Shown here piece by piece: positions 45,843-55,940 of a stretch of DNA of 55,940 nucleotides (the first letter of the stretch is position 1; the number at the start of each line of letters is the position of its first letter). Under the pieces are notes generated by a model. That model did not search any database. It was not told the DNA's origin and saw only the letters and a list, made by a program, of their open reading frames with translations. Made by a program: the position numbers and the translations under genes. Source of the stretch: Thermanaeromonas sp. (lineage in GTDB: Bacteria; Bacillota; DSM-521; Neomoorellales; Neomoorellaceae); contig NZ_JAKKUR010000009.1 in assembly GCF_021890735.1 (NCBI RefSeq), positions 1-55,940 on the forward strand. Reading direction: 5' to 3'.

Positions 45843-48335
45843 TTAACCTGCCTTCCGGACCACTAGGTTAACTAGTTTGTCCGGTACCACAATTACCTTT
45901 ACCAACTCCTGCCCTTTCAGCCAGGCGGCGATCTTCTCCCGGGAGAGGACGGCCTCCCGTAGCTCTTCCTCCTTAAGGCCGGCCGGTACGCGAATACGAT
46001 CCCGGACTTTCCCATTGATCTGGACTACCACTGTAACCTCATCGGCCACAAGGGCTTCGGGGTCGTACTCCGGCCAGCTCTCCAGATGTACGCTTCTCTC
46101 CTTACCTATACCTTGCCAAAGCTCCTCCGCAATATGGGGCGTAAAAGGCGCCAGAAGTACAATCAGCTTGCTCAAAGCTTCCTTGAGCAAAGGTAAATTC
46201 TGGTCCGCAGGGTCAATTTGCTCTTGGTAATCGTAGAGCCCGTTTACCAACTCCATGATGGCACTTATGGCGGTGTTAAAGTTAAAGCGTTCTTCTATAT
46301 CTTCAGTTACCTTTTTGATGGTAGCATGCAGAAGGCGATACAGCTCTTTGTCGGCCTTCCTCATAAGTCGGACTTCATCCTCTTGTATCCCCCGCACCTT
46401 ATTACTATAATGGTAAACCAGCCTCCAAACTCTATTTAAGAAGCGATAACAACCTTCTACTCCCTGGTCGCTCCATTCCAGGTCCCTTTCTGGCGGCGCG
46501 GCAAACAAGATAAAGAGGCGGGCGGTATCGGCCCCGTAGCGCTCTATGATCTCTTCCGGGCTTACCACATTTCCCTTGGATTTGGACATTTTGCCCCCGT
46601 CCTTGAGAACCATACCCTGCGTAAGCAAATTCTGGAAAGGTTCCTCCACTCCTACTAGGCCGAAATCGTACAGGGCTTTGGTAAAGAACCGGGCATACAT
46701 GAGGTGGAGGATCGCATGCTCTACGCCGCCTATATATTGATCCACGTTCATCCAGTAATCAACCTTATCTCGCTCGAAGGGAACATCCTGGCTGTGGGGA
46801 CTGGTATAGCGCAAGAAATACCAGGAAGAACAAACAAAGGTATCCATGGTATCCGTTTCCCGCCGGGCCGGTGACCCGCAGGACGGGCAAGTAGTATGGA
46901 CAAACTCGGGGCATTCTTTAAGGGGCGATTCCCCGGTAGGTTTAAACTCGACCCCCTCAGGCAGGATTACCGGCAGGTCTTCCTCGGGCACAGGCACAAT
47001 ACCGCAGCGGTCGCAGTAGATTATAGGTATAGGTGCCCCCCAGTACCGCTGCCGGGAAATGAGCCAATCCCGCAATTTATAGTTCACCTTGCGGCAACCT
47101 GCACCTTTTTCTTCTAGATAAGCTATGACCTTCTCTTTACCTTCCTCGCTGGGCAATCCCGTAAAAGGCCCGGAATTGATCATTATACCTGGCTCTACAT
47201 AAGCTTGTTCCATGCTGGAGGGGTCAAGCTCACCGTTAGGGGGCTTAATAACCACCTTAATGGGGAGACCGTACTTGCGGGCGAACTCAAAGTCCCGCTG
47301 GTCGTGGGCCGGTACACCCATGACTGCCCCCGTGCCGTACTCCATCAACACATAGTTGGCGATCCATACTGGTACCCTTTCCCCGTTGACCGGGTTTATT
47401 GCATAAGCTCCGATAAACATACCTTCTTTTTCTTTCTCGGTTGCCGTGCGGTCCAGAGTGCTTAAATGCCGAGCAGCCTCTATAAACTTTTCTACTTTGT
47501 CTTCATAAGGTGTCCCACGTGTAAGCTTTACCACTAAGGGATGCTCGGGAGCCAAAACCATATAAGTTACACCGAAAAGGGTGTCCGGCCGGGTAGTAAA
47601 AACAGGTATTTCCTCCCCGCTTCCCTCCAGGCGGAACACCACCTCGGCACCGAAACTTTTGCCGATCCAGTTTTCCTGCATTACCTTTACTTTTTCCGGC
47701 CAACCTGGAAGCTTCTTCAAGTCTTCCAGCAAGCGGTCTGCATACTTCGTGATGCGGAAGAACCACTGCTCCAAGTCGCGACGTGTTACAGGTGTACCGC
47801 ACCGTTCGCAGGCTCCACCTACCACTTGCTCGTTGGCCAGAACTGTAGCACAGGAAGGACACCAGTTCACGGCAGCCTTTTTGCGGTAGGCCAGGCCGTG
47901 TTTGTACATCTGCAGGAATAACCACTGGGTCCACTTATAGTAGCTGGGGTGGCAGGTAGCTATCTCCCGGTCCCAATCGTAACTTATACCCATGGATTTT
48001 AGCTGCCTGCGCATATTGGCTATATTTTTCCATGTCCACTCCGCCGGATGTATCCCGTGTTTAATGGCGGCATTTTCCGCAGGTAAACCAAAAGCATCCC
48101 AACCCATGGGGTGCAGGACGTTGAACCCCCGCATGCGTTTAAAACGAGCTACCACATCACCGATGGTATAGTTGCGCACATGCCCCATGTGAAGGTTGCC
48201 AGAAGGGTAGGGAAACATCTCCAGGCAGTAAAACTTAGGCCGCGGGTCGTCTTCCCGTGCTTTATACAGCTCGTTAGCCTCCCAACGCCGCTGCCATTTT
48301 GGCTCTATTTCCTTAAAATTATATCTAGCCTCCAA
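45843..48335 (-). CDS. leuS: leucyl-tRNA synthetase
   Basis: A class I synthetase of 830 residues. The HIGH motif is in [15 protein letters not shown] near residue 42-56, the CP1 editing domain covers about 220-415, and the KMSKS loop is [11 protein letters not shown]. The C-terminal anticodon and tail domains end [16 protein letters not shown]. No T-box was seen in the short 24-base gap to rsfS, so control by leucine starvation is not apparent here. The gene follows rsfS. Confidence 0.98.
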   Translation of the reverse strand: MEARYNFKEIEPKWQRRWEANELYKAREDDPRPKFYCLEMFPYPSGNLHMGHVRNYTIGDVVARFKRMRGFNVLHPMGWDAFGLPAENAAIKHGIHPAEWTWKNIANMRRQLKSMGISYDWDREIATCHPSYYKWTQWLFLQMYKHGLAYRKKAAVNWCPSCATVLANEQVVGGACERCGTPVTRRDLEQWFFRITKYADRLLEDLKKLPGWPEKVKVMQENWIGKSFGAEVVFRLEGSGEEIPVFTTRPDTLFGVTYMVLAPEHPLVVKLTRGTPYEDKVEKFIEAARHLSTLDRTATEKEKEGMFIGAYAINPVNGERVPVWIANYVLMEYGTGAVMGVPAHDQRDFEFARKYGLPIKVVIKPPNGELDPSSMEQAYVEPGIMINSGPFTGLPSEEGKEKVIAYLEEKGAGCRKVNYKLRDWLISRQRYWGAPIPIIYCDRCGIVPVPEEDLPVILPEGVEFKPTGESPLKECPEFVHTTCPSCGSPARRETDTMDTFVCSSWYFLRYTSPHSQDVPFERDKVDYWMNVDQYIGGVEHAILHLMYARFFTKALYDFGLVGVEEPFQNLLTQGMVLKDGGKMSKSKGNVVSPEEIIERYGADTARLFILFAAPPERDLEWSDQGVEGCYRFLNRVWRLVYHYSNKVRGIQEDEVRLMRKADKELYRLLHATIKKVTEDIEERFNFNTAISAIMELVNGLYDYQEQIDPADQNLPLLKEALSKLIVLLAPFTPHIAEELWQGIGKERSVHLESWPEYDPEALVADEVTVVVQINGKVRDRIRVPAGLKEEELREAVLSREKIAAWLKGQELVKVIVVPDKLVNLVVRKAG

Positions 48336-48359
48336 GGTTCCCTTTCACTCCCTCCAAAG

Positions 48360-48719
48360 CTACGCTTCAGCAAAGGCTTTTTCTTCTACCACCTCAGCAT
48401 CCCCCCAAAGGCGTTCCAGGTCGTAAAACTTGCGCTCTTCCTCCATAAATACGTGTACCACTACGGCCCCAAAGTCTAGGAGGATCCAACGGGCAGAATC
48501 AAAACCTTCCCTCCGTAAAAGCTTTTCTCCTAAAGCCGTAACCTTATCCTCCACTTCTCGAGCAATAGCCTGGACCTGGGGGACGGAAGTGCCATGGGTT
48601 ATAACGAAGTAATCAGCTATTAGGGAAATTTTACGTATGTCTAATATAACAACCTGTTGTCCCTTTTTATCACGGGCGGCTTGAGCGGCTACCCGGGCCA
48701 CCCGCAATGGATCCACCAA
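48360..48719 (-). CDS. rsfS: ribosomal silencing factor RsfS
   Basis: Binds L14 and blocks 50S-30S joining under starvation. The family segment VVILDIRKISLIADYFVITHG near residue 22-42 (Ser and Asp conserved) and WILLDFGAVVVHVFMEEER are present. It has 119 residues with a TTG start (GTG at 48716 also possible); the ribosome site AAGGGGG is somewhat distant. It lies after yqeK, with nadD next, the Firmicute nadD-yqeK-rsfS order. Confidence 0.95.
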   Translation of the reverse strand: MVDPLRVARVAAQAARDKKGQQVVILDIRKISLIADYFVITHGTSVPQVQAIAREVEDKVTALGEKLLRREGFDSARWILLDFGAVVVHVFMEEERKFYDLERLWGDAEVVEEKAFAEA

Positions 48720-48768
48720 GCAGCCTAAACCCCCTTAGAATTAAAATTATCCTCCAACCTTCCCGGAT

Positions 48769-49341
48769 TTAACTATTATCTCTCTTCATTAAAAGACAAT
48801 TCCTCGCTTCCACTGTAGCCGGGTGCAGTAGCTGGCCTCTTGCAAGCACGTAGGATATGCTGCTCTCCAACGCCTTTAACAGTGCCTTATCCAGGTCTTC
48901 TTCCGCTAAACGCCGGAGAACATCCACCCCCGGATAAACCCGGCCAGGCTCCAAAGCATCCGCTAGATAGATTATTTTATCCAGGAGGGTCATATCAGGT
49001 GCCCCTACCGTGTGGCGGCTAATGGCTTGCAAAATCTCTCCATCATTTACGTTTAAGTCTTTCTGTACCAGGTAGGCTCCCACCGGCCCATGTAAGAGTA
49101 AAGGTAGCTTTCTCTCTACTTCGCAGGATATCAAGCCGGCCTCTTCCGCCAGGGTTAATAGCTCTCCCTCCGGTAAATCCCTGGCATAATCGTGCAATAA
49201 ACCCGCAAGTCTAGCTTTATTAACCTCTATGTTATATTTTAAAGCCAATTGTGCCGCGTAAGAAGCAACTCCCCGGCTGTGTCGGTAACGTAAAGGGGAA
49301 AGCTTCCTGGCCAGAAGTTTGTCATAATCATTTTCTTTCAT
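48769..49341 (-). CDS. yqeK: HD-domain protein YqeK, Ap4A hydrolase
   Basis: An HD-type diadenosine tetraphosphate hydrolase (symmetrical). Metal motifs: [13 protein letters not shown], then [11 protein letters not shown], and a late [16 protein letters not shown]. It has 190 residues. It overlaps the nadD stop by four bases, suggesting coupling to NAD synthesis. In this organism LytR/CpsA-type genes that often sit between yqeK and rsfS are absent. Confidence 0.93.
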   Translation of the reverse strand: MKENDYDKLLARKLSPLRYRHSRGVASYAAQLALKYNIEVNKARLAGLLHDYARDLPEGELLTLAEEAGLISCEVERKLPLLLHGPVGAYLVQKDLNVNDGEILQAISRHTVGAPDMTLLDKIIYLADALEPGRVYPGVDVLRRLAEEDLDKALLKALESSISYVLARGQLLHPATVEARNCLLMKRDNS

Positions 49342-49979
49342 TTTCGGTATAACCCTTGCTCCCTTATATATTCTTCGACCGGTTCCGGTAGAAGGTATTT
49401 AATGCTTTTTCCTTCCCTTACACGCCGTCTGATATCTGTGGAAGAAATGGCCAAAGCCGGTACTTCTAAAAGATAAATGCGGCCTTCTGCTCCCTGCGGC
49501 AGGCAAGGTTTGACTTCTTCTAGCCTAGCCAAAGGGAAGCCAGGTCGCGTGGCGGCAATAAAGCAACACGTATCTAAAAGTATATCTACATCCTTCCAAT
49601 GCAGAATTTCTAAGATAGCATCGGCTCCGGTTATAAAATAGATTTCAGGCTCAGGCCCCCATAGCCTACGGTACTCTTTTACCGTGTCCACTGTATAAGA
49701 AAGGCCTGGACGGTCTATTTCTATCCGCGATACCTCAAAGTATGGATTGCTGGCAGTAGCCAGCACGGTCATTTGATAACGGTGTTCCGCTGCTGTAACC
49801 TCATAATCCTTTTTATGGGGCGGGTGCCCCGAAGGAATAAAAATTACTTTATCCAGGTTAAACTCGCAGCGGGCCACTTCAGCCGTGACTAAATGGCCAT
49901 AGTGAATAGGGTCAAACGTCCCGCCCATCAAGCCGACCCGCCTAAAATCGGTCTCTCCTAAATACATATCATCCTCCAC
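49338..49979 (-). CDS. nadD: nicotinate-nucleotide adenylyltransferase
   Basis: Makes nicotinic acid adenine dinucleotide from NaMN and ATP. The nucleotidyltransferase motif [12 protein letters not shown] lies near 19-30, and the C-terminal [15 protein letters not shown] motif near 175-189 is intact. It has 213 residues from ATG 49979; an internal ATG at 49967 is also possible. Product NaAD is also the substrate of LarB, whose gene is in this window. Confidence 0.97.
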   Translation of the reverse strand: MEDDMYLGETDFRRVGLMGGTFDPIHYGHLVTAEVARCEFNLDKVIFIPSGHPPHKKDYEVTAAEHRYQMTVLATASNPYFEVSRIEIDRPGLSYTVDTVKEYRRLWGPEPEIYFITGADAILEILHWKDVDILLDTCCFIAATRPGFPLARLEEVKPCLPQGAEGRIYLLEVPALAISSTDIRRRVREGKSIKYLLPEPVEEYIREQGLYRK

Positions 49980-50019
49980 GGGGCCCTTAATTCCGGTGAA
50001 TTCAAGAGTATTTTAGCAA

Positions 50020-51276
50020 TTACTGCCGGATCTGTCCACTGCCGAACACTATATACTTGAAAGTCGTCAACTGTTCAGGGCCCATGGGGCCCCGGGCATG
50101 AAGTTTTTGGGTACTAATACCGATTTCAGCACCGAATCCGTACTGGAAGCCATCGGTAAAACGCGTAGAAGCATTAACATATACGGCCGCTGCATCTACC
50201 CGCTTAAGGAACTCCCAGGCTCTTGTATAATTAGTGGTGACAATGGCTTCCGAGTGCTTGGTACCGTACTTCCCTATATGCTCTATAGCCTCCTCAAAAC
50301 TGTTTACTACTTTTACCGCCAGGATGAGGTCCAGGTATTCTGTTGCCCAATCCTCTTCCGTCGCCTCCCGGGCGAAGGGCACTAAAGTGCGTGTATACTC
50401 GCAGCCCCTGAGCTCTACCCCCAAATCCCGCAACTTCTCCGCCACCACGGGTAGAAAGGCCGGAGCTATATCTTTGTGCACAAGCAGGGTCTCCATGGCA
50501 TTACATACACCTGGCCGCTGGGTCTTAGCATTAACCACGATCTTTTCGGCCATCTCAAGGTCTGCCTCAGCATCTACGTAGACGTGACAGTTACCTACGC
50601 CCGTTTCAATAACCGGTACAGTGGCATTTTCAACCACCGTCCGGATAAGCCCTGCTCCTCCCCTGGGTATGAGTACATCGATGTATTCATTAAGTTTTAA
50701 CATTACATATACAGCCTCACGGTCGGTAGTATCTACCAACTGGATGGCGCCCTCCGGGATACCTTGGGAGGTTGCAGCTTCGCTTATAATTCTGGTAATG
50801 GCCCGGTTGGAATTAATAGCCTCCGAACCGCCCCGTAAGATAACAGCATTGCCCGTTTTTAAACACAAACCTGCTGCATCCACCGTAACATTGGGCCTGG
50901 CCTCATAAATTATGCCTACTACACCCAAAGGTACCCGCATCCGCCCAATTCTAAGACCGTTGGGCCGGGTCCACATGGATGTTATCTCTCCAACGGGGTC
51001 GGGAAGGCTGACTAAGGCCTCCAAACCCTGGGCCATCTCCTCGATACGTTTTTCGTTAAGGAGTAAACGGTCGAGTAAAGCGCGAGATAGTCCTTGGGCC
51101 TGTCCGGCTTCCATATCTTTAGCATTTGCCTCCAGGATTTCAGGGGCCCTTTCCCTCAAAGCATGGGCCATGGCCTTAAGGGCCTTGTCTTTTACTTCTG
51201 TGCTTAAGGTGGCGAGTTCTGCCGCGGCCGCTTTAGCCCGCCGGGCCAAGGCCACAACCTCGTCCCGTACGCTCAT
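50020..51276 (-). CDS. proA: glutamate-5-semialdehyde dehydrogenase
   Basis: Reduces glutamyl-5-phosphate to glutamate semialdehyde with NADPH in proline synthesis. The catalytic Cys is in [15 protein letters not shown]. The cofactor region [14 protein letters not shown] is conserved. It has 418 residues and forms a proB-proA pair, 17 bases apart. No proC in the window. It precedes nadD by about 40 bases. Confidence 0.98.
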   Translation of the reverse strand: MSVRDEVVALARRAKAAAAELATLSTEVKDKALKAMAHALRERAPEILEANAKDMEAGQAQGLSRALLDRLLLNEKRIEEMAQGLEALVSLPDPVGEITSMWTRPNGLRIGRMRVPLGVVGIIYEARPNVTVDAAGLCLKTGNAVILRGGSEAINSNRAITRIISEAATSQGIPEGAIQLVDTTDREAVYVMLKLNEYIDVLIPRGGAGLIRTVVENATVPVIETGVGNCHVYVDAEADLEMAEKIVVNAKTQRPGVCNAMETLLVHKDIAPAFLPVVAEKLRDLGVELRGCEYTRTLVPFAREATEEDWATEYLDLILAVKVVNSFEEAIEHIGKYGTKHSEAIVTTNYTRAWEFLKRVDAAAVYVNASTRFTDGFQYGFGAEIGISTQKLHARGPMGPEQLTTFKYIVFGSGQIRQ

Positions 51277-51293
51277 CCTTTGGCACCTCCGTT

Positions 51294-52430
51294 TTATCCT
51301 AATATAATCAAATTATCCCTGTGAACTACTTCATCGTAATCCTTATAACCTAAAACAAAGGTGATTTCACTGGTCTTTTTCCCTTGAATACGCCTTATCT
51401 CCTCTGCAGAGTAATTAGCTATTCCCCGGGCGATCTCCTGCCCTTTAGGGCCTATTATGCTCACCAGGCTCCCCTGTTCAAACTCACCCTCCACGCCTAC
51501 AATACCGCTGGGTAGCAGGCTTTTCCCGTTCCTGACAAGAGCTCGCTCCGCTCCGGCGTCCACCAGGATCTTACCCTGAACCGCCGGGCCGTAGGCCAGC
51601 CAGCGTTTACGGGCCTGGGCCCGGTGTTCCCGAGGCAGAAAGAGCGTACCTACCTCTTCACCCCGCAGGATAGCAGCCAGGTTCCCCGGCAAAAGGCCGC
51701 TGGCAATAACCACGGGTATACCAAAGCTGGTGGCCAGGCGGGCCGCCTGGATTTTGGTAACCATACCCCCTGTGGACCAGGTAGAACCCGAACCTCCTGC
51801 CAGGGCCTCTATTTCCGGTGTAATCTCTTCCACTACAGGGATAAGTTTTGCCTCAGAACAGGTTTGGGGATCTGAGGTGTACAAGCCTTCGCTGTCAGTC
51901 AATAAAATAAGTACGTCCGCATCCACCAGTCCAGCTACTAAAGCTGATAAAGTATCATTATCCCCTACTCGAATCTCTTCCACTGCCACTGTATCATTTT
52001 CATTTATGATAGGTAACACACCAAAACGTAAAAGGGTACTTAAGGTATGGCGGGCATTAAGGTAGCGGCGCCGGTCAGCCAGATCATCCCGGGTAAGAAG
52101 GACCTGCGCTACAATTATTCCGTATTCAGCAAAAAGTTTTTCGTACATGTGCATGAGAATACCTTGGCCTACAGCGGCCGCCGCTTGCTTTTCAGGTAGT
52201 GTCCGGGGTTTCTCTTTGAGCCCTAGGCGCCCCATTCCGGCCCCCACGGCTCCAGAGGTGACCAAGATCACCTGCCGGCCCGCATTAACCTGATCGGCCA
52301 GCTCCCGTACTACCCTTTCTAAGCGTTCGAGGTTAAGTTTGCCAGTGGGATGCGTAAGAGTGCTGGTACCTACCTTCACCACCAACCGGTGGCTATTTTT
52401 TAACCCCTGCCGGTATTCGCTTGCATTCAA
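51294..52430 (-). CDS. proB: glutamate 5-kinase
   Basis: Phosphorylates glutamate at the first step of proline synthesis and is the usual feedback point. The amino acid kinase domain begins [19 protein letters not shown], with [21 protein letters not shown] near 145-165. A C-terminal PUA domain (about 280-360) is present, the longer ProB type (378 residues). It follows obgE by 15 bases, an arrangement known in Firmicutes. Confidence 0.98.
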   Translation of the reverse strand: MNASEYRQGLKNSHRLVVKVGTSTLTHPTGKLNLERLERVVRELADQVNAGRQVILVTSGAVGAGMGRLGLKEKPRTLPEKQAAAAVGQGILMHMYEKLFAEYGIIVAQVLLTRDDLADRRRYLNARHTLSTLLRFGVLPIINENDTVAVEEIRVGDNDTLSALVAGLVDADVLILLTDSEGLYTSDPQTCSEAKLIPVVEEITPEIEALAGGSGSTWSTGGMVTKIQAARLATSFGIPVVIASGLLPGNLAAILRGEEVGTLFLPREHRAQARKRWLAYGPAVQGKILVDAGAERALVRNGKSLLPSGIVGVEGEFEQGSLVSIIGPKGQEIARGIANYSAEEIRRIQGKKTSEITFVLGYKDYDEVVHRDNLIILG

Positions 52431-52445
52431 CGGAGCTCCCCTACC

Positions 52446-53717
52446 TTATCCTGCCTGGAACTCGAACTCTTGCTCACCAATGCGCACGATATCCCCCGGC
52501 CGGGCTCCGGCACGCCGTAAGGCTTCTTCTACTCCTGTGCGCTTTAAAAAACGTTGGAGCCTGCGCACAGCCGCCTCATTATTAAAATCCGTCATGGCCA
52601 CCCGACGCTCTATCTCCGTCCCGGTAACAAGGAACACATTTCCTTGCCGGACTACACTCACGGGCGCCTTCCTCACGTGGACTTCTTCATATTCTTCTTC
52701 AAAAGTTATAGGTTCGCTTTCCGGCAAACCGGCCAGAAGCTCGGCTAAATGCCAGAGAAGGGGTTCTAAACCCTCGCCTTTTAAAGCCGAAATAGGAAAA
52801 ATCCGGTAGGATGCCCCAAGGTTGGCCTTCACAAACTCTACATTTTCTTCCCCGCCTGGAAGATCTATTTTGTTTGCAGCGATAACCTGAGGGCGCTCTA
52901 AAAGTTTGGGACTGTAATGGTTTAGCTCTTCGTTCACAATTTTAAAGTTACGCAGTACTTCCTCACCTGTAAGCATTCCTACTTCTAGCACGTGCACTAA
53001 AATCCGCGTTCTCTCTATGTGCCGCAAAAATTTAAGACCCAAGCCCGCCCCCCGGTGGGCCCCCTCAATGAGGCCGGGGATATCCGCTACCACAAAGGAA
53101 TGTTCCTCATCCAAACGAACTACACCTAAATTGGGGGTTAAAGTAGTAAAAGGATAATCAGCGATCTTGGGCCTGGCTGCTGAAATCCGCGAAAGCAGAG
53201 TGGACTTCCCCGCGTTAGGCAATCCTATTAGGCCTACATCGGCCAGCAACTTTAGCTCCAATAGAAGCCAGCGTTCTTCTCCGGGCTCACCTTTTTCAGC
53301 AAAGGTGGGGGCTTGGTCCCAAGGTGTAGCAAAGCGCGCATTGCCCCTCCCCCCGCGCCCGCCGGCCGCTACCACCACGCGCTGCCCGGGATATATTAGA
53401 TCTGCTATCACCTTGTTAGTCTCCGCATCCTTCACCACGGTACCCACGGGGACCCGCAAAATTAAGTCAGGGGCGCTCCGTCCATGTTTATTTTTACCTT
53501 GCCCGTGCTCGCCCCTTTCAGCGCGGTAGTGGGTCCGGTAGTGGAAGTCTACCAGGGTCCTAAGTCCAGGATCGGCTTCCAAAATTACGCTACCACCCCG
53601 ACCGCCATCACCACCGCTAGGTCCACCCCGGGGTACATATTTCTCCCGGCGAAAGGCTACTGCTCCGTTACCGCCGTCACCGCCACGGACGTAGATTTTA
53701 GCCTCGTCATAAAACAC
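52446..53717 (-). CDS. obgE: GTPase ObgE/CgtA
   Basis: An essential GTPase of 50S assembly, stress response and, in Bacillus, sporulation. The glycine-rich Obg fold (about 1-158), the G domain with GLPNAGKST near 165-173 and NKIDLP, and a C-terminal OCT domain (about 340-423) are all present. It has 423 residues and starts 9 bases after the spo0B-like gene, as in the B. subtilis spo0B-obg operon. Confidence 0.98.
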   Translation of the reverse strand: MFYDEAKIYVRGGDGGNGAVAFRREKYVPRGGPSGGDGGRGGSVILEADPGLRTLVDFHYRTHYRAERGEHGQGKNKHGRSAPDLILRVPVGTVVKDAETNKVIADLIYPGQRVVVAAGGRGGRGNARFATPWDQAPTFAEKGEPGEERWLLLELKLLADVGLIGLPNAGKSTLLSRISAARPKIADYPFTTLTPNLGVVRLDEEHSFVVADIPGLIEGAHRGAGLGLKFLRHIERTRILVHVLEVGMLTGEEVLRNFKIVNEELNHYSPKLLERPQVIAANKIDLPGGEENVEFVKANLGASYRIFPISALKGEGLEPLLWHLAELLAGLPESEPITFEEEYEEVHVRKAPVSVVRQGNVFLVTGTEIERRVAMTDFNNEAAVRRLQRFLKRTGVEEALRRAGARPGDIVRIGEQEFEFQAG

Positions 53718-53726
53718 AAAAGACCG

Positions 53727-54284
53727 CTACTCCTTTCGCGGCAACCACAAGCTAAACTCCAGGGGGTAAAGAGACCAAGAGAAAGGCACCCGGCATTCTT
53801 TAGCCTTTTCTTCTAATTGGGCCAGAGACAGAGCCAAATCTCCGTCCTCAAAATGGTCCGCCCCAGTATTAAAATGCCAGCAATACCCTTCGTCCGTCTC
53901 ACTAATCGTTAAAAATAATTCCCTATCCTCAGGTTTTCTCCCTAGTGCCGCAAGGGCCAGGTCCCACGCGCGTTCCAGAAGTTCAGCCGCCACCTCACCA
54001 GGTAAAAGCAGGTTGTCCATTTCTGTTTCCATCTTTACCTCCACTGCCACCTGGTACCGGGCAGCCTCCTCTAGCTTCAACTGGCACTGAAAGGCTATTT
54101 CTGGTGGCTTAAGACGCATAAGCCTTCCGTTCTTCTCTATTTTGGTCGCTACTTCTTTAGTATACATTAAAGCCCGCTCAGGTTTACCCAGTTGCAGGAA
54201 TCCCAAAATGACCTGCAGGTGATTTAAGAAATCGTGCTTTTGCCCCCGCAACAACCTCAAAAAGTCTGCCGGCCCGTTGCCCAT
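53727..54284 (-). CDS. Spo0B-like sporulation phosphotransferase
   Basis: The N-terminal region has a Spo0B-type alpha-hairpin with QKHDFLNHLQVILGFLQLG near residue 15-33, where the His can accept phosphate. The rest resembles the degenerate ATPase fold of Spo0B, with 185 residues like the Bacillus protein. Spo0B relays phosphate between Spo0F and Spo0A; many Clostridia lack it, so the role here may differ. It lies between rpmA and obgE, matching the Bacillus locus. Confidence 0.82.
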   Translation of the reverse strand: MGNGPADFLRLLRGQKHDFLNHLQVILGFLQLGKPERALMYTKEVATKIEKNGRLMRLKPPEIAFQCQLKLEEAARYQVAVEVKMETEMDNLLLPGEVAAELLERAWDLALAALGRKPEDRELFLTISETDEGYCWHFNTGADHFEDGDLALSLAQLEEKAKECRVPFSWSLYPLEFSLWLPRKE

Positions 54285-54322
54285 TTTCCCACCCCAGGTC
54301 TCCCGTGGGCTCGGTATTTATT

Positions 54323-54350
54323 AACCCCTGGAGATATCCAGGGGTTTTAT
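54323..54350 (+). terminator. hairpin with T tail between rpmA and the spo0B-like gene
   Basis: AACCCCTGG (54323-54331) pairs perfectly with CCAGGGGTT (54338-54346). The T tail (TTATTTT) is on the plus strand, opposite to the genes; on the minus strand the stem is followed by AATAAATA. It may act weakly after rpmA. Confidence 0.55.
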
Positions 54351-54365
54351 TTTAAGATTTAAGAT

Positions 54366-54647
54366 CTAACACGCCGCATAAACGCTGACTTGTTTCTTAT
54401 CCCGGCCTTTTCTTTCAAACTTCACATACCCATCAATAAGGGCGTACAAGGTGTCATCCTTACCTATTCCAACGTTGCGCCCTGGGTGTATCTTGGTGCC
54501 GCGCTGGCGGACAAGGATATTGCCCGCGTAAACGAACTGTCCGTCATACCGCTTAACCCCCAGGCGCTTAGATTCGCTATCCCGGCCATTCCGAGAACTT
54601 CCCACACCCTTTTTGTGGGCGAATAGCTGCAGATCTATTCTCCGCAT
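54366..54647 (-). CDS. rpmA: 50S ribosomal protein L27
   Basis: L27, 93 residues, a peptidyl-transferase-centre protein. The N-terminus [16 protein letters not shown] carries the Firmicute extension that Prp removes, probably between Phe and Ala. The start is the ATG at 54647, 8 bases after AAGGAGG; a GTG at 54656 overlaps that site. The neighbouring prp gene overlaps its start by 13 bases. Confidence 0.97.
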   Translation of the reverse strand: MRRIDLQLFAHKKGVGSSRNGRDSESKRLGVKRYDGQFVYAGNILVRQRGTKIHPGRNVGIGKDDTLYALIDGYVKFERKGRDKKQVSVYAAC

Positions 54648-54982
54648 CCGTTCCACCTCCTTATCTCGATTTTAATATAAGGTGAGTAACTCTCCTTTAT
54701 AGCCTGTAGGCCTAACCTCAAAGTACCTAAAATGGCTCCTGCCCGCTCCCGATCCCGAGGAGAAAGATCCGGAGCCAACTGGCAGCGCAGCCTCCCTTTC
54801 CGCATCTCCACTGCCGGCTTCCTGCTTAAAAACTCCTCCAATCCCAAAACAGTAGCTTGAGCCAAAGCCGACACAGCCGCACATACGATGTCCCGCCCAC
54901 GGGGGGCATAGCCCGCATGGCCGGAAATTTCAAAACCCACTACAGATCCTTCCCTATCCAGCCAGAGGGTTGCGTGGATCAT
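54635..54982 (-). CDS. prp: ribosomal-processing cysteine protease Prp
   Basis: Cleaves the N-terminal extension of L27, an essential step shown in Staphylococcus. The catalytic His and Cys are in [19 protein letters not shown] near residue 21-39. It has 115 residues. It lies between rplU and rpmA in the standard rplU-prp-rpmA order and is co-translated with both. Confidence 0.95.
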   Translation of the reverse strand: MIHATLWLDREGSVVGFEISGHAGYAPRGRDIVCAAVSALAQATVLGLEEFLSRKPAVEMRKGRLRCQLAPDLSPRDRERAGAILGTLRLGLQAIKESYSPYIKIEIRRWNGCGE

Positions 54983-54983
54983 C

Positions 54984-55298
54984 CTACCCTCGCTCTATTT
55001 TTTCAATGCGCAGGGCAGTAAACAGTTGCCTGTGCCCCTGCTTACGCCGGTAATTTTTTTTGGGCTTATACTTAAAGACGATTATTTTTTCTCCTTTCCC
55101 TTGCGCCTCTACCTTGCCTATGACCTTTACCTCAGGAAGATAGGGCTTACCCACCCTTAACCCTTCTTCATCTTTTAAAGCTAGCACTTTATCTAAGACT
55201 ACGGTTTCCCCTACTTCTGCAGGTAGCTTTTCAACCCGCAGTAGATCTCCTTCCTTTACGCGGTATTGCTTCCCCCCAGTTTCAATTATAGCATACAT
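54984..55298 (-). CDS. rplU: 50S ribosomal protein L21
   Basis: L21, 104 residues, begins [17 protein letters not shown] and ends with the [11 protein letters not shown] basic region. The open frame starts at 55313, but GGGAGGAA lies before the ATG at 55298, the family start. First gene of the rplU-prp-rpmA-spo0B-obgE group. Confidence 0.97.
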   Translation of the reverse strand: MYAIIETGGKQYRVKEGDLLRVEKLPAEVGETVVLDKVLALKDEEGLRVGKPYLPEVKVIGKVEAQGKGEKIIVFKYKPKKNYRRKQGHRQLFTALRIEKIERG

Positions 55299-55336
55299 AC
55301 AAATTCCTCCCAAAACTGAAACTAAAATCCTTGTAG

Positions 55337-55392
55337 CCTGAACTCAGGTTTTCCGCCCTTGCAGTGTATCATAAGCAGTAAATACCTGTCAA
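55337..55392 (-). promoter_or_regulatory. promoter and short leader hairpin of rplU
   Basis: On the minus strand TTGACA (55392-55387) is followed after 18 bases by TACACT (55368-55363). Downstream a small inverted repeat CCTGA-GT-TCAGG (55348-55337) lies in the leader, where L21 leader RNAs form in Firmicutes. The match to that family was not tested. Confidence 0.55.
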
Positions 55393-55446
55393 GCTTCCGG
55401 CGTTCACTTCAGAAAAGCGTCAAACTAAAGCGCTGCCTAGCTAAGC

Positions 55447-55940
55447 CTAGTCCAGGGGAATAAGTCCCTCCGGACCGCAGCTTAAGTAGAGGGCCGTTCG
55501 GCGTATGCTTTTTATACTCAGGGAAGGATCTAGGGCCTGTACTACTTCTTCAGGCCGCACGCTACCTTCAGGGGTTAAGGATAATAGCATCTTTAAAGTA
55601 GCCTCCCCCTTCAACTCAAGCTGATATAAGCCGGGCCGTATATTGATCTTCCGGCAACCCTCCTTACCCTTACGTGACACCCAAATTTCCTCCTGGGCGA
55701 AAAGTCTCTGTATGGCCTCTTTAATCTGGGTCGACTCTAAGCCCTCGACTTCTACCTGATAGGCTGCGCACCGTACTTGGGCCGCAACTGGCGGATGATC
55801 AGGAGGGATCTCCCAGGCAGCCAATACTTTAAGCCCAGGGGGAAGTTCCCGGGCTAAGGCCTCTAATACTTGGCCTGGGGCTTGTGGTTCCTTTAATTCT
55901 AAGTCCACATATTCAGCTTCGCTCTCTGCACCTACTGCTA
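55447..55940 (-). CDS. DUF2344 / TIGR03936 protein, 5' end beyond window
   Basis: The frame is open to the window edge and reads VGAESEAEYVDLELKEP, which is the conserved start region of the DUF2344 domain of radical SAM-linked proteins (TIGR03936). An in-frame GTG at 55908 is therefore not the real start. Such genes usually lie next to a radical SAM (TIGR03960) gene and rng/rne near rplU; here they would lie to the right. The function is unknown. Confidence 0.82.
   Translation of the reverse strand, partial: AVGAESEAEYVDLELKEPQAPGQVLEALARELPPGLKVLAAWEIPPDHPPVAAQVRCAAYQVEVEGLESTQIKEAIQRLFAQEEIWVSRKGKEGCRKINIRPGLYQLELKGEATLKMLLSLTPEGSVRPEEVVQALDPSLSIKSIRRTALYLSCGPEGLIPLD

Overview
The window looks like a chromosomal core region of an endospore-forming Gram-positive bacterium of the class Clostridia, probably Moorella-like. 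The evidence is the Bacillus-type gene order (rpoD-dnaG; PPSR-ccpN-glyS-glyQ-recO-yqzL-era-cdd-dgkA-ybeY-pgpH-phoH-yqfD-yqfC; dnaJ-dnaK-grpE-hrcA-hemW-lepA; obgE-spo0B-rpmA-prp-rplU), the sporulation genes (spoIIP, yqfC, yqfD, a Spo0B-like gene), a CIRCE operator, and pyruvate phosphate dikinase next to its regulator. The genus and any thermophily are inference. Nearly all genes read on the minus strand. No prophage, transposon, CRISPR array or rRNA was seen.

Layout. 1-900: the tail of a plus-strand gene, a possible structured RNA with a terminator, and tRNA-Met/Ile2 and tRNA-Asn behind a strong promoter. 920-7300: rpoD and dnaG, a plus-strand 38-residue membrane protein, a compact plus-strand RNA or repeat with its own -10 box, then dgt, a flavin reductase, rnhA, a Cys-rich DUF6485 gene and a DUF523/TudS gene. 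7348-23651: ppdK and its kinase/phosphorylase, a CcpN-like regulator, glycyl-tRNA synthetase, and the recO-era-cdd-ybeY-pgpH-phoH-yqfD-yqfC series. 23855-28467: rpsU, a ferredoxin-fused aldo/keto reductase, a HIT protein, mtaB, rsmE and prmA. 28478-36458: the heat-shock operon (dnaJ, dnaK, grpE, hrcA with CIRCE), hemW and lepA. 36556-42488: a small membrane protein, an orphan larB, spoIIP, comEC and a stand-alone AAA ATPase. 42570-55940: holA, rpsT, uppP, comEA, an MTH1187 protein, leuS, rsfS, yqeK, nadD, proA, proB, obgE, spo0B-like, rpmA, prp, rplU and the 5'-truncated end of a DUF2344 gene.

The genes serve growth and its controls: replication priming, ribosome assembly and quality control (Era, YbeY, ObgE, RsfS, LepA, PrmA, RsmE, L27 with its protease Prp), protein folding, c-di-AMP turnover, proline synthesis, DNA uptake (ComEA, ComEC) and sporulation. 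The points most worth a second look are the plus-strand element at 4183-4290 with a possible pseudoknot, the RNA-like region at 372-555, the small membrane protein at 4025-4141, the apparent AUC start of the PPDK regulator, and the isolated ATPase gene with repeated half-sites over its promoter. No clearly new multi-gene system was recognised.
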